From: Bradyrhizobium sp. LTSP885
GTDB lineage: Bacteria > Pseudomonadota > Alphaproteobacteria > Rhizobiales > Xanthobacteraceae
NCBI RefSeq assembly: GCF_000938305.1
Contig: NZ_JYMT01000039.1
Coordinates: forward strand, 90,437-154,436
Reading direction: 5' to 3'
DNA: 64,000 nucleotides
The translations under genes were made by a program, and so were the position numbers. Shown in pieces: positions 60,780 to 64,000 of the stretch. The notes under the pieces were generated by a model. It was not told the origin of the DNA. It searched no databases and saw nothing but the letters and a program-made list of their open reading frames with translations. Position 1 is the stretch's first letter; every line of letters starts with the position of its first letter.

Positions 60780-61197
60780 TATTGTAGCGCAAATGATGAG
60801 GTTTCTAAGACTCATGCTTCATTTTTTGGCTGGATGCCTGCCGCGTTTGTGCGGATCACGCCAATCGAAATTCTGAGGTTGAGGCCCGTGCGTTCAAAGA
60901 ATGCCTCCCGTGTCAACGAGGTGCTGCACCATCAAATCCGCTGAGCCTGTGTTTGGAAAGAACCCTTACTTCCTTATGCGGCAATTGGCGGTGATCGGGC
61001 GCAGATACGTCGATCTGGCGCAAGCAATCGAGTCGTTCTCACGAAAATGCAACCGGTAGCCGCCAAATACCGTCCATCCGGCATTGTGTGTTTTGTCGGG
61101 GGCGGTCCGCATCGTTGAGCAGGGCATGCAGCGCTAGCATGAGCCGATATTTCGGCGCTCAGCGGCTTTCATCGCTCATACTTTCTCGAAAGGATCT
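60780..61197. other. gap of about 420 bases without a gene
   Basis: Both strands were read and no frame with a plausible ribosome site or recognisable domain was found. The stretch lies between the integrase pair and the tRNA fragment, so it is island DNA of unknown content. Confidence 0.6.
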
Positions 61198-61247
61198 TCA
61201 GGCTCATAACCTGAAGGTCATAGGTTCAAATCCTATCCCCGCAACCA
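61198..61247 (+). pseudogene. 3' fragment of an initiator tRNA (tRNA-fMet), probable att site
   Basis: TTCAGGCTCATAACCTGAA is an anticodon arm with CAT, followed by GGTCAT, a T-arm AGGTTCAAATCCT, and CCCCGCAACCA, the 3' end typical of bacterial initiator tRNA. The 5' half is absent: the preceding bases do not form a D-arm or acceptor strand. Integration into a tRNA leaves such a 3' copy at one end of an element. The T-stem (ATAGG/CCTAT) pairs, but I recall GCAGG/CCTGC for the genus, so the copy may have diverged. Confidence 0.7.
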
Positions 61248-61255
61248 GACAACAA

Positions 61256-61284
61256 GCCCTTGAAAACAAATCGTTTTCAAGGGC
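61256..61284 (+). terminator. perfect 12-base hairpin downstream of the tRNA fragment
   Basis: GCCCTTGAAAAC and GTTTTCAAGGGC pair over twelve bases with loop AAATC. It lies nine bases after the CCA end, as tRNA terminators do, but only a weak T-run follows. It probably came along with the tRNA fragment. The 237 bases after it, up to 61521, hold no recognisable gene; CGTGGAAGCG occurs twice in tandem there. Confidence 0.75.
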
Positions 61285-61521
61285 CTATTGTTGACCCGAT
61301 TTTGACCGAAAAATTCGTTCGTGGAAGCGTCGTGGAAGCGGCAGGAGGAAAGTCGCGGCGTAAAATCGACGGGACCGGCGCGACGTAATGACTCAATTGT
61401 GATCGGAGGCGCACTCCGAGAAATGCCATCGACGCCGCGATTTTGCGTCGGCTAGACATACCTGGGCTGACACTACGACGCCGCACGGTCGCATGATGCT
61501 GACCGTCTTGGGCAGCCAGCC

Positions 61522-61572
61522 TGTCAATCGGCGTTCAAATTTGACCCCGCATCGGCGTCCAATTTTGACCCC
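61522..61572. repeat. left terminal repeats L1 and L2 of the IS21 element
   Basis: L1 is CGGCGTTCAAATTTGACCCC (61529-61548) and L2 is CGGCGTCCAATTTTGACCCC (61553-61572), 24 bases apart, differing at three positions. IstA would bind these sites. The same bases also encode the end of IstB on the minus strand. Confidence 0.9.
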
Positions 61573-62387
61573 TTTGGGCGACGGGTTTTGGCGGTAGCGC
61601 TCGCGCCGTCGGAGCTGGTCGGGGTTGCGGAGACGGTGCGAGCGCGGGTTGCGTGATCGTCGTCGCGGCTCTTGAAGCGCCAACTGTCGTTGCCGGTCTC
61701 GACGATATCGCAATGGTGAGTCAGACGATCGAGCAGCGCGGTGGTCATCTTTGCGTCGCCAAATACGCTGGGCCATTCCCCGAAGGATAGGTTGGTGGTG
61801 ACGACGATCGACGTGCGCTCGTAGAGCCGGCTGACGAGATGGAACAGTAGCTGGCCGCCGGATTGAGCAAACGGAAGGTAGCCGAGTTCGTCGAGGACAA
61901 TGAAGTCCATCCGGGTCAGATGCTCGGCGATGCGACCCTGCCGTCCATTGCGGGTCTCGATCTCCAGGCGATTGACGAGGTCGACTACGTTGTAGAAGCG
62001 GCCGCGGGCACCAGATCGGATGCAGCTTCTGGCGATGGCGATGGCCATATGTGTTTTGCCGGTGCCGGTACCGCCGACCAGGACGGCGTTACGTTGCTGG
62101 GCGATGAAGCCGCCGCCGGCGAGATCATTGACCAGCGTCTGGTTGATAGGAGTGCCCTCGAACTGGAAGTCCTCAAGGTCCTTGGCCAGCGGCAGTTTGG
62201 CGATGGTGAGCTGGTACTTGATCGAGCGCGCCTGCTTCTCGTTGATCTCGGCGTTGAGCAGGTCGCCGACAATGCGTTGAGGTTCGTGCTGGCGTTTGAC
62301 AGCGGTCGCCATGATCTCATCGAAGGCGGCCTTCATGCCGTAGAGCTTGAGCTCGCTCATGAGGTCGAACAGTTGAGTACGTTCCAT
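61524..62387 (-). CDS. istB: IstB ATP-binding protein
   Basis: The 287-residue transposition helper has Walker A (GGTGTGKTHMAIAIA), Walker B (FIVLDELGYL) and the usual N-terminal ATPase arm. It stimulates IstA and selects targets. The last 15 codons (GSKLDADAGSNLNAD) are read from the terminal repeats themselves, so the tail is a by-product of the frame running through them, and the TGA lies in the TGTCA terminus. Its ATG overlaps the istA stop. Confidence 0.95.
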   Translation of the reverse strand: MERTQLFDLMSELKLYGMKAAFDEIMATAVKRQHEPQRIVGDLLNAEINEKQARSIKYQLTIAKLPLAKDLEDFQFEGTPINQTLVNDLAGGGFIAQQRNAVLVGGTGTGKTHMAIAIARSCIRSGARGRFYNVVDLVNRLEIETRNGRQGRIAEHLTRMDFIVLDELGYLPFAQSGGQLLFHLVSRLYERTSIVVTTNLSFGEWPSVFGDAKMTTALLDRLTHHCDIVETGNDSWRFKSRDDDHATRARTVSATPTSSDGASATAKTRRPKGSKLDADAGSNLNAD

Positions 62388-63886
62388 CAGATGGTTCTCC
62401 TGAGGTTGTCGTAACGGGCACAGTCGGCGATCGGGGCATGGCGCAATGTCAGCGCAGCCGGGGTGAGGATGTTGGCCGGTGGCGCAGGATCACGCTGGCG
62501 GGCCAGGATGTTGAGCACGACATCGGCGGAATGAACGCCGTGAGTGATCGCCTCGGCGCAGGCGGCTTCGACGGCCGGCAAGCCGTCGGTCAGAACTGCG
62601 TTGAGGATGTCGACCATCTGCCGATTGCCATCGTCGGCGCTGGCGAGCTTGCGCCGTACACGTTCGATCGCGGCCGGCAGTACCCAGTCCTTGAAGGGAG
62701 CGCCGTTGCGCAAGGCACCGGGTTTGCGAGCCAGCACCGGCACGTAATGCCAGGGATCGTAGACGGTATCGCCGCGGCCGAACGAGCGAGCATGCTCGGC
62801 AACGATGCGCCCGTCCTGGCGGATCACAATGCGGTCGGCGTAGGCGTGAACCTCGACAGGCCGCCCGACAGCGCTGGCCGTGACCGAGTATTTGTTGTTG
62901 TCGAAACGCACCAGACAGGTCTTCGAGACCGACGCCGGCACCGCGTGGAATCCGTCGAACCGGCCGGCATAGGGAACGAGCTTCGGTCGCTCAGCTTCGA
63001 ACACCTCCCAGACCGTCTGTTCGATCAGTTCCGGATGCCGGTGCGCTTTGGCGTAGGCGATGCACTTGTCCAACAGCCACGCGTTCAACTCGTTGAGGGT
63101 TTTGAACCGCAGCCGTGGCGTGAAGAAGCGCTCCCGGACAAGTCCGACCTGGTTCTCGACCTGACCCTTCTCCCAGCCCGACGCTGGCGTGCAGGCAACC
63201 GGATCGACCAGGTAGTGGCTGCACATCTGCATGAAGCGGCGATTGTAGAGACGCCCTTTGCCGACGAAGATGGTCTCCACCGCCGTCTTCATGTTGTCGT
63301 AGATGCCGCGTCCGCAGGTGCCCTTGAACAGAGCAAATGCCCGGTCGTGGGCGTCGAACACCATCTCCTGTGTCTCGCGCGGATAGCACCGCACAAACAG
63401 CATCCGGCTGTGACAGAGCCGGACATGGGCGGCCTTCACGATCACCGTTACGCCATTGAGCAGGACGACCTCGTGGCTCCAGTCGAACTGATAGGCTTCC
63501 CCAGGCGCAAAGCTCAGCGGGACATAGGCTGCAGCCGTCGATTGCCCACGCTCTTGGCTCCACCGCCTGGCGTAACGCCGAACGGTATCGTAACCGCCAT
63601 CATAGCCGCGCCCGCGCAGCTCTTCGAAGATCCGGATCAACGTCAACTGTTCGCGAGCAGCCTTAGCTGCGTTCCCCGCAAGCAATCCGTCGAGCTCCGC
63701 TGCCCATCGTCCCAGCTTCGGCCGCGGTTGGACAACACGCTCGTACTCGAATGAGGTCTCTCCCGACCTCAGCACCTTCCGGACCGTGTTCCGCGACACC
63801 TTCAGGTCCCGGGCGATCTCCTTGATCGTCTTGCCCTTGATGAAGTGTTCGCGCCGTATCCGGGCAATTGTCTCCACGACCAGCAT
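62387..63886 (-). CDS. istA: IstA transposase
   Basis: The 499-residue DDE-family transposase has an N-terminal helix-turn-helix (IKEIARDLKVSRNTVRKVLR). The catalytic core has Asp in YQFDWSHEVV, the second Asp in GIYDNMKTAVE and Glu in KGQVENQVGL. A C-terminal beta-barrel follows. It binds the terminal repeats and cuts and joins the DNA with IstB. The reading frame is intact, so the element may be active. It begins about 115 bases from the right end. Confidence 0.95.
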   Translation of the reverse strand: MLVVETIARIRREHFIKGKTIKEIARDLKVSRNTVRKVLRSGETSFEYERVVQPRPKLGRWAAELDGLLAGNAAKAAREQLTLIRIFEELRGRGYDGGYDTVRRYARRWSQERGQSTAAAYVPLSFAPGEAYQFDWSHEVVLLNGVTVIVKAAHVRLCHSRMLFVRCYPRETQEMVFDAHDRAFALFKGTCGRGIYDNMKTAVETIFVGKGRLYNRRFMQMCSHYLVDPVACTPASGWEKGQVENQVGLVRERFFTPRLRFKTLNELNAWLLDKCIAYAKAHRHPELIEQTVWEVFEAERPKLVPYAGRFDGFHAVPASVSKTCLVRFDNNKYSVTASAVGRPVEVHAYADRIVIRQDGRIVAEHARSFGRGDTVYDPWHYVPVLARKPGALRNGAPFKDWVLPAAIERVRRKLASADDGNRQMVDILNAVLTDGLPAVEAACAEAITHGVHSADVVLNILARQRDPAPPANILTPAALTLRHAPIADCARYDNLRRTI

Positions 63887-63938
63887 CCCCGACCACCTGC
63901 TTCATTACAAAGCAGGCAGCGCAACAGACCAACCTGTA

Positions 63939-64000
63939 GGGGGTCAATTTTGGACGCCGATCCCCCGGCTTAGGGGGTCAATATTGCAGGCCGAATGACA
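63939..64000. repeat. right terminal repeats R1 and R2 of the IS21 element
   Basis: On the minus strand R1 reads CGGCCTGCAATATTGACCCC (within 63973-63993) and R2 reads CGGCGTCCAAAATTGACCCC (within 63939-63959). R2 differs from L2 at two positions. The terminal TGTCATT is at 64000 reading inward. Confidence 0.88.

Larger units (their letters stand above)
61522..64000 (-). mobile_element. IS21-family insertion sequence, apparently complete
   Basis: The element carries istA and istB on the minus strand and has multiple terminal repeats at both ends, the mark of IS21. The left end reads TGTCAATCGGCGTTCAAATT and the right end, read inward on the minus strand, TGTCATTCGGCCTGCAATAT. Both begin TGTCA and match at most positions. 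The right terminus falls on the last base of the window, so the target-site duplication cannot be checked; the left flank is CAGCC. The element is 2479 bases long. Confidence 0.9.

Noticed and set aside
61088..61294. Frame reading HNLKVIGSNPIPAT
   Set aside because: It is the translation of the tRNA-fMet fragment, not a protein gene, although it supports the tRNA origin of that sequence.
1..64000. CRISPR arrays, phage structural genes and secondary-metabolite clusters
   Set aside because: No series of regularly spaced repeats, no capsid or tail genes, and no PKS/NRPS modules were seen.

Overview
The window is GC-rich alphaproteobacterial chromosome and looks like Bradyrhizobium or a close relative in the Nitrobacteraceae. 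The signs are third-position G/C bias in nearly every gene, several gene families typical of that group (DUF2336, the small YidD, an Omp25/31-like barrel), a folE leader resembling the alphaproteobacterial folE/THF-II motif, and interspersed repeats of kinds I recognise from Bradyrhizobium genomes. No replication origin, rRNA operon or CRISPR array was seen.

1-8.8 kb is housekeeping and hypothetical material: a GrlR-like protein, an alpha/beta hydrolase, an APC permease, YidD, a ClpP-fold periplasmic protein, an IscU/SufU-like scaffold, then folE (behind a probable THF-II riboswitch) and hisI. 8.86-14.0 kb is one tightly packed respiratory operon: a di-heme cytochrome c, a tri-heme cytochrome c, a 59-residue membrane protein, subunits II and I of a ba3-type cytochrome oxidase, and a membrane-anchored di-heme cytochrome c. 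14-18.5 kb holds a lytic transglycosylase-like protein, a DUF2336 protein, a response regulator/HPt pair and NAD kinase. 18.6-21.9 kb holds an S10 carboxypeptidase and an M20 peptidase that converge on a palindromic repeat.

22.0-29.0 kb is a copper/heavy-metal island: a GDCCVxC protein facing a run of a Cys/Met-rich secreted protein, a YtkA-like protein, CusB, CusA, a cupredoxin, CusF and a small secreted protein. 29-46 kb is mixed: an MFS carrier, a frameshifted 6-phosphogluconate-dehydrogenase-like gene, an FAD monooxygenase divergent from its likely MarR repressor with two matched operators, an outer-membrane barrel, many small rhizobial hypothetical proteins, tRNA-Thr, a dienelactone hydrolase, a NicO-type metal transporter, RlmB and tRNA-Tyr. 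46-58.8 kb holds a tannase/feruloyl esterase with a divergent MarR gene, a DUF2442-HTH protein, a LysR gene divergent from an MFS-GAF-amidohydrolase operon, an MFS-ArsB-like operon, an MltB-like transglycosylase and a second GrlR-like gene.

The right end is mobile. tRNA-Gly(TCC) is followed by a tyrosine recombinase with a small co-transcribed partner, a 3' fragment of an initiator tRNA with its own hairpin, and an IS21-family element whose right terminus falls on the last base of the window.

The most unusual item is just left of tRNA-Gly, on the minus strand. A sigma70-like promoter, a Shine-Dalgarno sequence complementary to the whole 16S tail, a 14-codon frame and a strong intrinsic terminator together make a self-contained gene of about 170 nt.
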